Assembly (NCBI GenBank): GCA_035772405.1
Contig: JAYKKM010000418.1
Coordinates: 1,316,001-1,380,000 of the forward strand
DNA length: 64,000 nt
Source: Chrysogorgia sp. JL179-B06
Taxonomy: Eukaryota > Cnidaria > Anthozoa > Scleralcyonacea > Chrysogorgiidae
Reading direction: 5' to 3'
Below the pieces are notes generated by a model, which was given only the letters and a program-made list of their open reading frames with translations, was not told the DNA's origin and made no database searches. Below, in pieces: positions 1 to 10,722 of this stretch (positions are counted from its first letter, which is position 1; every line of letters begins with the position of its first letter). The translations under genes were made by a program, and so were the position numbers.

Positions 1-960
1 ATAGATCATTTAACTTTCCTTTGATATATTCTATAGCTTTGGGGGTGGTTTATTTCTCAAGAAAACGTTTGCCAAAGGGTTAGGACCTTTGTTGTTTTGG
101 GGTCGGTACAATCCAATTAACTATAGGAGGCTGGTACGAGGTTTGAACGTGTCAGCTATTTGCTCGTTAATGTCACTCTATTTGCTCGTCAATGCCTTCT
201 ATTTGCGCTTCCTTATAAGGAATACGTACTAGATACCCTATCCGAGTCCTGTCTCTGGGTCGAGTCCTGGGTCGAGTCCTGTATCGAGTCCTGTAACACA
301 AAACTTATATTTGACTTATATGTGGTAAAAGGTATTTCAAATTATAAACCATCCAATAGCGTAGCGCACAGATTCTATTTTTAACCCCAAAATGCGGACA
401 AACAAACTAAAATTGAGTCTGAAGAATCCCCAAATGACTCGTTTCGTATTGTTTAGGGTTTAGATTTAATGGTAAATCGTACAAACATCAACAAACTACG
501 CGTCATCTGTACGCCCCGCTATTGTAATTACTCATGGTCTGAGCCCATGTATCTCATGAAGTTCCTCACAATTTTAACAAACACGAAGTTTGCCGTAAAA
601 TACCTGCATAACAAAATCTTGATTAACTTTTAGATACTTCCATTTATTCTTCAATGTTTCATTGCTCTTCCTGTAATTCTTCTTGCTGTTGTTGGAGAAC
701 GCTGGCATTGGCCTCTGGTTGCAATTATTTTATTTACAATTTCATGTCTTATCATTGTTGCTATGATACCGACGGGGAAGAAAAACCCTGGCATTACAGA
801 GAACATTGTGAGGTATAACATGAACAGAAATGTATAGATTTTTAACAATACATTTTTATATAACAAGTTTTAAGTAATAGATAAAATATGAACAACAGAT
901 CTTTATCTGATATACAAACTCGAGGCGAATGCGAGCGTTTCTATATCAAATAAAGGTAAG
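1..960. other. no gene recognised
   Basis: No convincing coding exon is seen here. Around 240-295 there is a short run of degenerate repeats built on GAGTCCTG. The open frames present are short and of random composition. Confidence 0.5.
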
Positions 961-977
961 GATGCAAATGTTTTATT

Positions 978-1400
978 ACTTACTAGAAATACGCGTTCCG
1001 TAATAACCTCTGTTGGGGAAACAAACGGCACAAACTTGGCCGATTAATTTCTAAGCACATAAACGGGTTTTTACGAAGGGTATACACGTTTACGTAATAT
1101 AATAGGCACGAATTACTCGGTAATTCCAATTCTAAATTGAAAACAAATAAATATTGACCGAGATGACGTTCAAAAATCTACGACGAAGTGGCCTTCCGAT
1201 TGCCGATTAATTTCTCAGAACATAAACAGGTATTTACGAAGGGTATACTGTATACACGTTCTCGTATGTATTTAGACTGATCGGTATTTCCAAAGTCTGT
1301 TTTCAGAATTGAAATCGGTTAAATATTGAGACAACGTTCAAAATCTACGATGAAACAGCTTGCGAGGTCTGGGTACCATGGATGGCGAAAATCTCGCAGG
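978..1400 (-). repeat. dispersed repeat family A, copy 1
   Basis: Contains two imperfect copies of a motif block (around 1065-1170 and 1210-1345) with the order 'ACGAAGGGTATACACGTT', 'AATTCC', 'GAAAAC', 'ATATTGACCGAGATGACGTT'. The same block occurs at 2741-3005 and, on the opposite strand, three times at 48,564-48,980. It begins with CTAGAAATACGC, also found beside the other copies. No coding capacity is visible, so it is probably part of a non-autonomous element. Confidence 0.6.
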
Positions 1401-2530
1401 GGCATTAGGTTTGAGTTTGACTAAGGTGACATCGATTTATTTGGTCAGTGGACAACTTCGTTTCTTCGTAATCAGTTCGTAGCCACATAAGGATTTATCA
1501 TAATCATAAATTCAATAACCCTAATAGAAACCATAACCCCCCGTCTGTGTTTTTCAATCCACTTCTAAAATTTTTTACAAATATTTTAATATATGTGTAA
1601 TATATTTTAATATATGTGATATAGTGAACCCATACTACTAAACAAGAGATTAAGGTGAATTTTATCACTTAAAATAACCGCTAACCCCAAAACAACTTAG
1701 ACCCTAACCCTAACCCCCCCCCCCCGCCTAATGAGTTTTCCCACCATAATCTCTTGTTTAGTGGTAGGGTTTCGCTATAAGTACTAGCTAGTGCACGAAC
1801 TCGTTATTGACCGCTGACCAAACATATCGATGTTACCCGCAACGAACGCTCGTGATTTGGTCAAACCCGAAACTCTAGGGGTCTGGGGTTAGGATGACAC
1901 TCTAGGCCGGGATTTAGAGTTTATGATTGGGGTTTGCATTGGGATTTACGATAGGCTTTGGCCCATTGTGCTCCTAAAAGTGGCATATTATGCTGCTAGC
2001 ACTGCTCCCAGTTTTGTCGAATTATGCCAAAAATTATGCCAAAGTTCACAAATTATGCTCCAGATTCCAAAATTCTGCACACAAAATGACAACGTTTCTG
2101 TGTATATAACAGCGAAGAGATAATTCAAAAGTAAATAATTACAATGTTTAGCAGGTTTTTCGAATATTTCATTTTTATAAATTTTATTGGTTTACAACAG
2201 TTGGCCCATTCGGCAATCATAACAGGCTAAGACCGTTCCCTTGAAATTGAAGCTCTCTGGGATGCCACTTGAACGGCTTGATTTCTTTCTTCTTCTGAAT
2301 CTGAGTTATCTGACTCGATGCTGGTTGACGCTATATTTGTCTAGTAGTTGTGTTGACTGCGCGCACGGAAAGAGAAAGAGGTCTAGTAATTAGTTCCCAG
2401 AATTTAATGCTTCAAAAAGTGCGAAAATCTTATAATTATGCTCGAGCAGTGCTTTTTTTATAAATTATGCTGGTTTGCTATAATTATGCCAAAACTTATG
2501 CTAGCACATTGGGCCAAAGCCTAATTTACA
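1400..2530. other. no gene recognised; telomere-like patch
   Basis: A short CCCTAACCCTAACCCC stretch followed by a C run lies at about 1702-1725. The surrounding sequence (1681-1735) is repeated at about 10,520-10,580, so this is part of a dispersed repeat and not a chromosome end. No exon is supported. Confidence 0.5.
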
Positions 2531-3200
2531 ATATATCTGTAAATATATATAATCCCCTCGCAAGCGAGGGTGATAATCTCGCCGGGGCAGGGATCTATTT
2601 CTCACGAATAGTTTGTATATATATTTATATATTTAAGCGGAGCATGGTAGAACCAACTCTTTATAAGGAAGTAAAAAGTCGTTTTGGGTGATCCGTTTGA
2701 ATCGGACAATATTTTGGCGATTTGTCATGATCTGACGAACTACATAGAGGTTTTTACGAAGGGTATACACGTTTGCGTAATATAAATTAATTGATCGAGA
2801 CAACGTTCAAAGTATACGACGAAGCGGCCGGGCCGGCTGGCTGATTGCCGACTAATTTCTAAGTACATTAACCGTTTTTACGAAGCATATACACGTTCTC
2901 GTAATATAATAGGTACGTGTATTATGTATTTAGACTCGCTAATTCCTAATCTGTTTTCAGAATTGAAATCGAGTAAATATTGGCCGAGATAACGTTCAAA
3001 ATCTTATCGAAATACAAATACGCGGTCTGGGACTGGGGACCATGGATGAAGAAAAGTAACTCTAGGGGTGGGGTGCGAGCGAGAGGATTATTGCGGATTC
3101 GTATTTCTAGTATATACGATGTGTTAATATATGCACACTGATGTAGTGAATGTGGAGAGCGCGGAGACGATACATGGATGATCGTCAAGTTCCAGGACTC
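2530..3200 (-). repeat. dispersed repeat family A, copy 2
   Basis: Carries the same blocks as copy 1 (two units, about 2741-2830 and 2875-3005) followed by 'ATTGCGGATTCGTATTTCTAG', which matches on the opposite strand at 48,389-48,411. The adjoining stretch with TACATGGATGATCGTCAAG (about 3172) recurs at 26,735 and 26,905. Confidence 0.6.
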
Positions 3201-3407
3201 ATGGCTGCAGAGTCATTTTTCTGAGGATATAAGCTTAACGATGTATCATCTCAATATATACGATATCAGTAAATTTAGAGTGGTTTTACATTTTTATTGA
3301 TATAATAAATTTGGACTAAGAGATCATGTTAGGATAGAACAGGCGGGGGTTATTGTGTATACGTATATCTAGTTATTCGTAAATGTTACCGTCATTTCTT
3401 TTTCAAG

Positions 3408-4254
3408 GTGGTGCATATTGCACATTCAACAAGTTCGTTTTATTCGTGAACTCTGTGCAGTTGTAAATTATGGCCCAGTTCCTCCTTCTGTTCTCAATCT
3501 TAGCGATGGTGGCCATGTTGAAAACTTAGGTCTTCTTCCGCTGCTAAAACGAAGATGTGAAAGGATTCTGGTGGTAGATGGAGGATATACAGAGGGCGAT
3601 GAATTCAGGGCAAACGATTGGATCATTGCCTTGGAGTTTGCAAGAAAGTGGCTACGTTGTTCGTTTTCAGGTCAAGATGGTCGTGACATTATTGAAGATA
3701 TTAAAAACAAATTCATTTGTAAACAACCAGGCACTCAACCTCGGACTTATACTTTTAAAGTGGAATATTTCGATAGACCTTATGGCGTAGAAAATGACAT
3801 TAAGATTGGTGAAGGTCATGTTCTTATTTTGTCGCCAAGACATCCTTTCAAAGGAGCCACCCATGAGTTTTTTAAAACGTGGGAAGAATATACGTCTGAT
3901 GTTCAACAAGATATGGATCCTCTGATATGGGGACCTGGTCCTGATCTCGAAGCATATGAAACAGATAAACTAACTTACTGTTGTTGCGAATGTTGTCATT
4001 GTTCATTATGTTTTCAATGCTCAAGTCTCTGTTGTGGTTTATTTCCACTTCATGCCACAAGTAACCAGTTTTTTACACCGCAAATGTTCACTGTATACCA
4101 CAGAGAAGGTTACAGGGCGAGTATGGATGGAAAAATTGAGTGCTTTTTGAATACAGACATAACATGGCCAAGAGACAATACGATTCTAATACAGAGACTT
4201 GATGTAGCAAGATATAGAGATAACAGTTTCTCGACATGCAGTGAAACAGAATAA
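3408..4254 (+). CDS. patatin-like phospholipase protein, terminal exon
   Basis: This is the last exon of a gene whose upstream exons lie outside the window or were not recognised. A pyrimidine-rich stretch ending in AAG just before 3408 is a plausible though non-ideal acceptor, and no good start codon is present. Shortly after the exon start comes LSDGGHVENLG followed by LLKRRCERILVVDGG. This is the pattern of the C-terminal part of patatin-type acyl hydrolase domains, where the Asp of the DGG motif completes the Ser/Asp dyad. The nucleophile GxSxG motif must therefore lie on an upstream exon. The middle is rich in charged and aromatic residues. The tail contains a striking cysteine cluster (about residues 189-208) and a histidine. 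Substrate is presumably a phospholipid or other lipid ester, by family knowledge. The exon ends at a TAA at 4252-4254. Confidence 0.65.
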
Positions 4255-5420
4255 TTCTAAGCCATATAATAATATTAAGTATAACAATATTGTAATGTAA
4301 TTGTTGCATTCTTTGCTCCGGAAATATATTAATAGCTCTATTATACTGCAGTCCGTTTTAGAGAGGTATCCGTCTGAAAAAGGGCTTTGTTGAACTAAAG
4401 AAGAAATGGCCTGGATTCGTGTGGCTTGGTGTTCCTATGTCATAGGAAGGATTTGACTGTACCCCATAAATACTGTGTTATTAGTCCTGAAAAAGGTAGC
4501 GATCGGATGTTGATGTAATTGTTTCATGGTCGCTAGGACTGCACGTTTAGAGTAACAAAACAACTTTGTTTTAGCAGATCCATAAACAGCAAAACTAATA
4601 TAAACAGAAACATTCCGGCATATCTTAAAACAGTTAAGGTATTTACCAGAGGCGTAGGAACGGATTTCAAGTTGGGGGGGGGGGGGGGGGGGGGGGCTGA
4701 AGTCGTCAAGCAGATAATCAGTGACCGCATTTTTAGGGGGGTGCGGTGAAAATTTTGAAATCTAGAAGCTCGGAAAGACAATTTGCAGCAATTTGAGCAA
4801 ACTTTTTCATCTAATTCTACAGCGATCATAGTAGTCAAATAAATCCAAGAGTTGCCTGCTGCCTCTTACCAGGTAACGCCATTTTTGCATCTAGTACTGA
4901 CAAAAGGGTCTGGGAATCAATCTAACACTCACGCGGCAAGGGTTTAGAGGTTGGCTAACACTTCAGGTTATACCCGTTTGTAAAATCTCGTGTAGATGAA
5001 GCCCGTAGGTAGATTATACCTTAACTTTTAAGTATAGCTTCTCTCCTAGCCTCTTTAGTCGTACTAATACAATTGAGAAAAACCCATTAAATTTAGCAAC
5101 GCTTGTCCTGATTTTTGGGGGGGGGCTCATTGATTGAAATAGAATAGTGTCTCTGCTTTTCTTCTTAGTTGCCTTCTTCTCATCAGCGAATTTCCATGTC
5201 GCAGTTACTTTGCTTGTTCAACTTCGAGGTCAGTGTTGCAAAGCACATGACTGTAGTTACTACGTTTCCACACTGCGATTATTCGGCCAATTTTTTATTC
5301 TTGTGAGTTGTGTATATTATGATATAATCATGTAAGATGATTACATAACATGTACCATGCGTTTGCAAGCACGTGCGGCGTTATTTTGTCTACGTATGGT
5401 CTCGTGTGTTAATGTATACA
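4255..5420. other. intergenic, poly-G run and hAT-like end
   Basis: No gene is seen. At about 4650 the sequence CAGAGGCGTAGGAACGG resembles a hAT terminal repeat and is followed within 30 bases by a run of 23 G (4674-4696). The matching right end was not found. A second short G run lies at about 5117-5126. Confidence 0.4.
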
Positions 5421-5424
5421 TTTA

Positions 5425-5844
5425 AGGCCCTGTTACACGGTGTAATTTTTCATGCAACTTGTCTCGCCGCCGTTGCAAGACAAGTTGCGCGGACCATTGC
5501 ACCGTGTAACATGCTGTGTAATGGTCAAAATCGATGCGAGACAAGTTGCACCAATCGTTGCACAAAGTAGAATCGGGTTCTACTTTCTGAAACGATTGCA
5601 ACAATTTTTTCAGCGTTGCTTCGTACACCCTTTCAGCAACTTGTCTCGCAATGTTTCCATAACAACGACTGCGAACGCATGCGCGTCATCCAGTGTTCTC
5701 GCAAAACAAAATGGCTTTTATCGAAAAAATGCACAAACGCGTTGCAGCGGCGTGTAACACCCCTCACCTTGAAACTGCAACGCCGCACAAATCATCATTG
5801 CGAGACAAGTTGCATGAAAAATTGCACCGTGTATATCAGGGCCT
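5425..5844. mobile_element. PIF/Harbinger-type MITE, TSD TTA
   Basis: A 420-bp element with about 45-bp imperfect terminal inverted repeats starting AGGCCCTG and ending CAGGGCCT. It is flanked by the direct repeat TTA at 5422-5424 and 5845-5847. Three-base TWA target duplications and GGGCC-type ends are known traits of PIF/Harbinger elements. The motif GAGACAAGTTGC is repeated inside in both orientations. It does not code for a transposase, so it is non-autonomous. Confidence 0.8.
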
Positions 5845-5900
5845 TTAGTAGTAAGTTTCTACTAATTATTCATAAAGTGTTTTTAAAATTTTATCTGACT

Positions 5901-5980
5901 GCCCCAACCGGCAATCGAACCCAAGGTCTCTGGATTAACGTAGCAGCGATTCTTACCACTGAGCTATTGAGAGACGGTTA
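5901..5980 (-). repeat. tRNA-derived SINE or tRNA-like pseudogene
   Basis: On the minus strand an A-box-like TAGCTCAGTGGTAAGA and a B-box-like GGGTTCGATTGCC are spaced as in a tRNA gene, with a D-arm and a T-arm recognisable. The acceptor stem does not pair well, and the anticodon arm is uncertain. A tRNA-derived SINE head is therefore more likely than a functional tRNA gene. Confidence 0.5.
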
Positions 5981-6566
5981 GAACAGTCAGACAAGTTTAT
6001 CACAGAGTTATTGAGACACGGTTAGAATGTCAGTCAGACAACTGTTCGGATTGTCTTAATGCTCAATTTCCATGTTATAATCAATTATCCGCAGAAAACG
6101 CAGGTGATCTGACTTCTATTCTGCTATCAATTCCAATGAGTCTCTTTCCTCGCGGTCAGATCACCTTGTATGTATTACATCGGGTATAAAGTGGTTTCTA
6201 TAATATTGTTCACAGTTGAAATTACTCTAGAAAGACACCGACTATTGTGAATTTTATTTACTCTGATGAAGGGTTCCGCTAGAATTTGAAGTAACTTTTT
6301 AAATAACAGCAATTTTAAATGACATTTTTAGAACTTTCAAAATTCTGTAAAATCTCCCCTCAAAATACAGGAAATAGCATTTCAGCTCAGACTTTCGGTA
6401 CCTATTGCGCTCGTCTGTGAGTGGTTCATCATCCGCCCACCTTTTTATGAGGATTTACGCCCCTGCGTGTCCGAAAAACTTGTTGCCGAAAGAGTGGAGA
6501 TAAGGCCCTGGGAACGAGGTTGGTTGCCGAACGCCAAGAACCAGTTAGGATTATAAATATAAATAG

Positions 6567-7238
6567 ATGGTTTTCACTATGACGTCACAAAATTCTAAAA
6601 TTTAAATTATAAAACCTATAAAGCTGGTTGTTTCATAGATTTTGTAGATCGTTATTACGAGTCTTCCAGCAAAATTTTAAGTCGATACAAGTATTATATT
6701 CTTTCTTGAGTTCCAGAAATTTGAATTATATTATTGCTGACGTCAGCATAATTTTCAAATTGATTAAGCTTTAGAAGTTATGTCTAATCATATCTGATGT
6801 ACAATTTGAAGATGCTGGTTAAAACTACACTTTATATGGGCATTCGTTTTTTGGCCGCCATACAGCAGTAAATCAAACCATTTAGCTGCAGGCAGTACCA
6901 ATATGGCGGCCAAAAAACGAATGCCCATATAAAATGTAGTTTTAACCAGCATCTTCAAATTCTTCATCAGATAGGATTAAACATCACTTCTAAAGCTTAG
7001 CCAAGCTTTGTACGTCGAATTGTGTTTACAAAGTGACTTTTAACGTAATTTGAAAATTATGCTGACGTCAGCAATAATATAATGGCCCAATCTCTGGAAC
7101 TCAAGAAGGAATACTTGTATCGACTTAAAATTTTGCAGGAAGCCTCGTAATAACGATCTACAAAATATATAAAATAACCAGCTTTATAGGTTTTATAATT
7201 TAAATTTTAGAATTTTGTGACGTCATAGTGAAAACCAT
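6567..7238. repeat. long foldback element (672 bp)
   Basis: An almost full-length imperfect palindrome. The left arm starts ATGGTTTTCACTATGACGTC and the right arm ends with its reverse complement. The arms meet near 6870 around ATGGCGGCCAAAAAACGAAT and its complement. Each arm is about 300 bp. No coding sequence. Foldback-type non-autonomous DNA element. Confidence 0.8.
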
Positions 7239-8019
7239 TTATTGGGATTAGGATTAGATGACCTGCTAACAAGAACCTAGCATTATTAAGAACCGCAGGC
7301 TGAAATTAAGAATTTGTTTATATAAGAACATATAAGAATATAAGAACCTATCCCAGGTCGATTGCGTAAAATGTAGGTTTTACTCTAGTTCATTATACGG
7401 TGGCTCAGAAGGGACATGATCCTGTCACTTTCTTTAGGTCGTGTTGCAGGTTGTGTTTTTGGGCTCCCGTTGATAACAGTGGAATCTTTTCTACTGAAGG
7501 GACATACCCAGCTGTTTTAAATAAAAGTTTCTATCTATCTATCTATCTAGATGGCGATTTACGTTGCGGGTTAGATGGCGACTTAGATTGGAAACAAAAT
7601 GGCTTATTAGTTTTTTCGTTCATGATGGCGTACATGTACATTGTTGTACTACGCAGGATTATTTTTCCAGGGGTAAGCAGTAAGCAGTAAGCAGTTATAA
7701 GACAAATCCTGTGAATTTGTGTTAGTGGGTTTGCCGCGAACCTCTCAAAAAATTAAATTTGAAAGCCCCAGGAGTGCATTTCCGGCGATTTCTGTGAGGA
7801 ACATTCTGAAAACAATTATCTGTAAGGTCTCCAAATTAAGTTTCGTGTATTCCCATGCGCTAACAGTCGCATCAAATGTGTGTGAGGAAATTGTTTATTT
7901 TGTTGCCCTAATCAACAAAACAGAACGCCAAAATGTTTCTGGTATATTCTCTACTCCTATTACTTATCTAGAGTACAGAACTGATAACGACATTCTCTTG
8001 GCGCTTGAATTTGGCTGTT
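7239..8019. other. intergenic with possible LINE tail
   Basis: At 7490-7551 the sequence ends in AATAAAAGTTT followed by a (CTAT)n microsatellite. Such a simple-repeat tail is common for LINE 3' ends. No complete gene is visible. Confidence 0.35.
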
Positions 8020-8399
8020 CGTTTTGTGAGTTTAGACATCAGCGCCGCGTTTGACACCATAGATCACTCAACCCTATATTGTCCCGACTTGAAAGACTAC
8101 TGGGTATTACGGGGAAGTACCTTGATTGGTTTCATTCCTATTTAACGAATATAAAGATTAAAGTCACTATTGAGTATAATTGTCATATTGATTGCGTTTT
8201 TTCTGAACAAAAAGATCTTACTCGTGGTGTTTCATATAGGCTCTGTTTTATGTTGCCTCTTGGTGATTTAGCACGCAAGCACGGTATTGTCCATCTTAAT
8301 CCGATGATTGTCAACTATACATGGCTTATAAACTGCAGAATTGCATTGCAACTGCGTCCAAAATGGAATGTCTCGTTAATGCTATTAAATCATAGATGA
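8020..8399 (+). pseudogene. LINE reverse transcriptase fragment
   Basis: The + strand encodes LDISAAFDTIDHS, the classic palm-domain motif before the first catalytic aspartates of non-LTR reverse transcriptases. In another frame it continues as RLERLLGITGKYLDWFHSYLTN. A frameshift separates the two parts near 8068, and later sequence has lost the domain. This is a dead fragment of a CR1/L2/jockey-like LINE. Confidence 0.75.
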
Positions 8400-8470
8400 G
8401 CTAACAACATGCTAAAACTTATAACGAAGACAAGACAGAGATCATTCTTTTAAATGGTCCCGGTGACATA

Positions 8471-8599
8471 TACTGATATTGAATTATCATCGTTATCGAT
8501 TGGATCTGAAACCGTTGGATATACACCCAAAAGGGTAACCGATTCTGATATCCAACGGTTTCAGATCCAATCGATAACGATGATAGTTCAATATCAGTA
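8471..8599. repeat. near-perfect hairpin
   Basis: Two arms of about 50 bases (ACTGATATTGAA... and ...TTCAATATCAGT) are reverse complements around a loop of about 25 bases near 8530. It lies just downstream of the decayed LINE fragment. Confidence 0.8.
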
Positions 8600-8797
8600 G
8601 ATAGTTTAATTAAAATCACATCGCAACCTTTAGCGTTGAATTACGTAATTTCTATTTACAATATATAACCAATGATAAGCTATCAAAACTATTAAAACTA
8701 CATACACATTGCGTTGACTAGAAAATATTTCTTTGCTCTGTCAGTGCGCATATGCATGTGGGGTGTTAAAAAGGCGCTTTTGCCTAAAGTTATAATT

Positions 8798-9640
8798 TTA
8801 CTCGTGCTTAGCTGGCAGCAGGCAATTAAGCTTATGTAAAGGATCGGACTTTACAGCTTCAAATAACTTATTACACAATTTATTATGATGTTGTTGAATT
8901 ATTGGCTCGATATTTAATCTAACTAAAGTTGACTGATAGTCTGTGTTTGGTTGGATAATTGCCGTCGCTCTTTTTCTATACGTACCAACTCGTTCAATGG
9001 GATATTTAGGCAAGGAATGGTGAAAGACTGGAGCAGCATAATCCATTACAGATCTTATACATGATGTATAAAAAAGCGTTAGGTCACATGGAGGCACCTT
9101 GGCTCGCCGCAACTGCACTAGATAATATAAACGCTTAGCTGCTTTCTTAACTACTTCTCCTAATGGGCGTTCCATGTAAGGTTATTGCTGATTCTTACAC
9201 CTAAAAGTTTAGTACTCTCAACTACTTCTAACTCTCTGTCGTTGACAACTATTGGCTCAAAGACCTGCTACTTCTGGCAAATGAAATTCTGAGTTCTTTG
9301 CATTTGTCCGAATTTAGTTGAACTCTATTTTTTGAAGACCTGCACTGCGACACTTGGTCAGCAATTTCTTGTGCTCTACTAACACATCGTCTGCAAATTT
9401 CCAGAGGTACGGCTCACTGATGTTTAAGTCGTTGATCATTATTATAAATAACCACGGCCTAGCTTGGTGCCCTGAGGAACACCAGAGGGGACCGAGCCCC
9501 ACTCCGAAAAACAGCCATCTGCGAGTTTTATTCGTTGGTACCTATCGCTAAGAAAGTCGATCATCCAATTGATTATACTACGAGGAAGATTTCCACTTCA
9601 TTGTACTATGGAGCTTGATAGTAGGATCTGTTTGAGAAAT
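8798..9640 (-). pseudogene. LINE reverse transcriptase fragment
   Basis: Reading leftward from 9640 the minus strand encodes, across frame changes, a segment with SGVPQGT-like and GPWLFIIMINDLN residues, then LWKFADDVLV. This carries the FADD form of the YxDD catalytic box. It is followed at 9175-8798 by an open stretch containing KAAKRLYYLVQLRRAKVP and SVMDYAAPVFHHSLP, typical of the C-terminal part of CR1/L2-like proteins. Several frame breaks show it is inactive. Confidence 0.75.
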
Positions 9641-9796
9641 CATATACGTATTGTCGCATAGAGTTGTTTCTTCAATCTTGATAACATGTTCAAAATCAGG
9701 AAGTGCATCATGGACGAAGCTGAGAAGACTATGGTGCATTCAATTATTGCGTCAAATTCGATTCTCTGCGGACTCCCTGCGGTTCATTTGAATAGT

Positions 9797-9845
9797 TCAT
9801 TTAATAATAATAATAATAATAAGCTTTATTTACTCAGGGTAACTC
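9797..9845. repeat. (TAA)n microsatellite and retroelement tail
   Basis: TTTAATAATAATAATAATAA followed by AAGCTTTATTTACTCAG. The reverse complement reads as an AATAAA-containing tail ending in (TTA)n, which looks like a retroelement 3' end on the minus strand. Confidence 0.4.
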
Positions 9846-9879
9846 CATCAGTCAATTAATGACTGTTCTCCCTGGAGGC

Positions 9880-10215
9880 CCTGAAGTCCTATGTCCAGAA
9901 GACAGCTGCTCGACTCATAGCTGGAACTAAGAGATATGAGTCAACCATATCACCCCGTTTTTAAACAACTTGACTGGTTGCCATCAGAAAAAGAGTTGAG
10001 TATAAGATCTTGGTCCTGGTTATTTGGTTGATCTTACCTGAAAGCATCACTAACAATGGGAACTTAAGCGGATGACAGGAACTTTCTTGAGACTCCTGGA
10101 GTAAAGAAAGTAACTTTCGGTGGTCGAAGTTTTAGATTCGCCTCTCCTACATTGCGCGTGTTGCCGTACGTATGCAACGTTCTCCGCGCACTCTTAACAA
10201 AATCGCTGCATGGAA
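9880..10215 (+). pseudogene. LINE ORF2 C-terminal remnant
   Basis: Translation of the + strand shows YVQKTAARLIAGTKRYEST, later KRVEYKILVLV and further pieces broken by stops and frame changes. The order (AARLI, RY, KRVEYKILVL) is typical of the region after the reverse transcriptase fingers and palm in CR1/jockey-like LINEs. It is a separate insertion from the minus-strand fragment at 8798-9640. Confidence 0.6.
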
Positions 10216-10443
10216 ATAGCATATTAATTATTAAACGTACCTGAAACCAAAATATGCATTTCAATTTGAAATTTTCTAGACGAATTATTTGTTTATGTCG
10301 TATTTCAGCACTCGAGTTAAATATTTGTCCGAATATCTATAATAAATTGAGGCTAACCCGCAAGATTAAGTCGCGCTATAAGTCGCCATATAAGTCGCAA
10401 CCCGCAACGTACTCGCAACACGGCCGAAAAAGTGACAGGATCG

Positions 10444-10722
10444 TGTCGGCGTTACGTACAGCCGCGTCTTTGAGACGATGTTTTTTAGTATAACCATAGC
10501 GCTACTTAACCATGCAAATAACCACTAACCCCAAAACAACTTAGATGCTAACCCTAACCCCCCGCCTAATGAGTTTTCTAACCCTGACTCTCCGCCTAAT
10601 TAGTTTTCTAACCCCGCGCCTTAAGTTTCTTCCTAACCCCCGGCTCTATTTTCTATGGTTATACTAAAAAACATCGTCCCAAAGACGGACTGTATGTTAA
10701 CTCAATATGATATAACGCCGAC
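10444..10722. repeat. inverted-repeat element
   Basis: The left arm from GTCGGCGTTACG to TAACCATAG (10,444-10,499) is mirrored by CTATGGTTATACTAAAAAAC to AACGCCGAC (10,655-10,722). The enclosed CCCTAACCCC-rich spacer is shared with 1681-1735. This is a MITE-like structure with no coding capacity. Confidence 0.6.

Noticed and set aside
1701..1726. Telomere-like CCCTAA repeats
   Set aside because: Only two to three units inside a dispersed repeat also present near 10,540; not a telomere.
5901..5980. Functional tRNA gene
   Set aside because: A and B boxes are present but the acceptor stem does not pair; a SINE or pseudogene is more likely.
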